Shown here: piece by piece, positions 6,109 through 7,163 of the stretch | Layout of the letters: every line of letters starts with the position of its first letter | Position numbering within the stretch: position 1 is the stretch's first letter | NCBI GenBank assembly: GCA_945874515.1 | Contig: CAMCHA010000125.1 | Location: forward strand, 1 to 7,163 | Source: Asaia bogorensis | GTDB lineage: Bacteria > Pseudomonadota > Alphaproteobacteria > Acetobacterales > Acetobacteraceae | DNA length: 7,163 nt | Direction: 5' to 3' | Made by a program: the position numbers and the translations under genes | The notes under the pieces: generated by a model | Databases searched by the model: none | What the model was told of the DNA's origin: nothing | Seen by the model: only the letters and a program-made list of their open reading frames with translations

Positions 6109-6767
6109 TCCGTCCCTTGACGCTTGTCAGCCTGATCGCCGCGGCAGGTGCGGGGCTTCATCTGTATCAGGTGAAGCATTCTGTTTCCATGCTAGATCGC
6201 GAATTGCGCGAAGTGAACCGCCAGACAGAAGTGGTGCGCGAACGCACGCAGATTTTGCGCGCTGAATGGGCGCTGCTGAATGAACCGGACCGGCTGCGGC
6301 AAGTGGCGCAGCGCCATTTGGCGCTGGAACCCATGGCGCCGGCGCAATTCATTCGCGAAGCAGAACTGGAACGTCGCTTGCCTGCAGCGCGGATTTTTGC
6401 CGGCCCGCCATCCCTGTTTGGTCCAGTGGAACTGCCGCCTTCAGGGCCGGAAGCGCTGATGGTGCCAGGTCCCGTCGCTGCCGCGCCTGCAACACCCGCC
6501 CCCGCCAGGCCGGAACCGCCGCCGCGTCAGGCACAAACAGAACCGCCGCCCCGCTTGAATGCGGCAGTGAGGCCTCCGCCAGCGCCGCGCCCAGCACCGC
6601 CGCCCGCACCACCAAGGGTGACGCCTGCACTTCATGTCGCGCCAGCTGCGCCGCCGCCGCCGGCGATTGTCGCCTCCGCGCTTGGCGGTGTCACTGGGGC
6701 GCTGCCGCCGCCTGTGCCCCTGCCGCGCCCCGTACCGATAGGCGCCCCGCAAGGGGCGACGCGTTGA
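6105..6767 (+). CDS. ftsL: Cell division protein FtsL with long proline-rich tail
   Basis: FtsL is a small bitopic membrane protein that, with FtsB and FtsQ, activates the septal synthase FtsWI. The identification rests on position between rsmH and ftsI plus fold: a very short N-terminus, one membrane segment at about residues 5-21, then a coiled coil at about 25-60 ending in the family pattern [19 protein letters not shown] (56-74). That core is only about 90 residues. The remaining 130 residues (about 91-220) are dominated by Pro, Ala and Arg, with many PPP and PAP runs, and should lie in the periplasm. Most FtsL proteins are 90-140 residues, so the tail is unusual; related bacteria could share it. 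It starts at ATG 6105, with GGAG at 6093-6096, overlapping rsmH by ATGA. The function of the tail is unknown. Confidence 0.9.
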   Translation: MIRPLTLVSLIAAAGAGLHLYQVKHSVSMLDRELREVNRQTEVVRERTQILRAEWALLNEPDRLRQVAQRHLALEPMAPAQFIREAELERRLPAARIFAGPPSLFGPVELPPSGPEALMVPGPVAAAPATPAPARPEPPPRQAQTEPPPRLNAAVRPPPAPRPAPPPAPPRVTPALHVAPAAPPPPAIVASALGGVTGALPPPVPLPRPVPIGAPQGATR

Positions 6768-6783
6768 GTGGGTTGCGCGCGAC

Positions 6784-7163
6784 ATGAACGAGGCATCCAC
6801 CCCTAAGCCGCCCCAGCCTTCCCCCGATGCGCCACCTGGCAATCGGCCACGTGAAGGCGCGGTAACGGAAAGCGCAAGCCGTGCCTTGGTGCGCGTTTCG
6901 CAACCTGATCTGCTGCGTCATGCCCAGTTGGAAAAATCGCGCGGCCGATTACTGCTGGCTGCTTGCGGTTTCGCGGTCCTGTTCGGCGCCGTGGCGGTAA
7001 AGCTTTCATTGGCGACGGTATTCGATCCGGCCGAATCCAAGCGCGCGGCCATGCTTTCACGCCCGCCCGCACCACCGGCCGAAGCACCAGTTTCGCGCGC
7101 AGCGGTGACGGATCGTAATGGCGAAGTGCTCGCAGTTTCCCTGCCAATGACTGCACTTTACGC
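6784..7163 (+). CDS. ftsI: Penicillin-binding protein 3 / FtsI, 5' end only
   Basis: This is the first 126 codons plus two bases of the septal transpeptidase that crosslinks peptidoglycan at the division site; the rest lies beyond the right edge. After a Pro-rich, probably cytoplasmic N-terminus of about 50 residues there is a membrane segment, LLLAACGFAVLFGAVAVKLS (56-75). The start of the non-penicillin-binding domain follows: SRAAVTDRNGEVLAVSLP (104-121), in which DRNGxxLA is the class B PBP hallmark. The SxxK, SxN and KTG catalytic motifs are not in the window. ATG 6784 is the only reasonable start: in-frame codons back to the ftsL stop offer no ATG, GTG or TTG. The gap from ftsL is 16 bp and the ribosome binding site is weak (GAGTGGG). 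In many alphaproteobacteria the cytoplasmic tail is shorter. Confidence 0.93.
   Translation, partial: MNEASTPKPPQPSPDAPPGNRPREGAVTESASRALVRVSQPDLLRHAQLEKSRGRLLLAACGFAVLFGAVAVKLSLATVFDPAESKRAAMLSRPPAPPAEAPVSRAAVTDRNGEVLAVSLPMTALY

Overview
The window is chromosomal DNA from a GC-rich bacterium, most likely an alphaproteobacterium and probably a member of the Acetobacteraceae or a related Rhodospirillales lineage. The reasons are the codon use, a type A RNase P RNA just upstream of mraZ-rsmH-ftsL-ftsI, and the TerB/J-domain and amidase genes beside it. The family-level placement is an inference from style, because no taxonomic marker other than rnpB is present.

Layout. The 3' part of an amidase-signature hydrolase gene enters from the left (1-999). 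A possible terminator follows. Next comes a tightly packed plus-strand set: a DjlA-like TerB/J-domain co-chaperone (TTG start at 1096), an N-acetylmuramoyl-L-alanine amidase with a C-terminal peptidoglycan-binding domain (TTG start at 1871), and a small nucleotidyltransferase-fold protein (2556-3122). A low-GC block of about 0.83 kb then interrupts the plus-strand order and carries one minus-strand VOC/glyoxalase-fold gene. The block lies between two copies of a sequence that contains the rnpB promoter and the 5' strand of the rnpB P1 helix. The right-hand copy is intact and drives the real rnpB (about 4016-4425). The left-hand copy overlaps the nucleotidyltransferase stop codon and is degraded.

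From 4424 to 4702 there is a regulatory region with four TGGGN repeats in exact 10-bp phase, which is the known architecture of MraZ operators, and two strong GC hairpins. The start of the division and cell wall (dcw) cluster follows. mraZ, rsmH and ftsL are joined by ATGA overlaps, and the 5' end of ftsI/pbpB runs off the right edge.

How the genes work together. MraZ is expected to repress its own operon through the repeats. RsmH methylates 16S rRNA. FtsL and FtsI are parts of the septal peptidoglycan synthesis machine. The upstream peptidoglycan amidase fits a cell-wall neighbourhood. I see no tRNA, CRISPR array, integrase or recognisable transposase. The most unusual items are the rnpB-promoter duplication flanking the VOC gene, the VOC protein lacking two of its three usual metal ligands, and the long proline-rich tail on FtsL.
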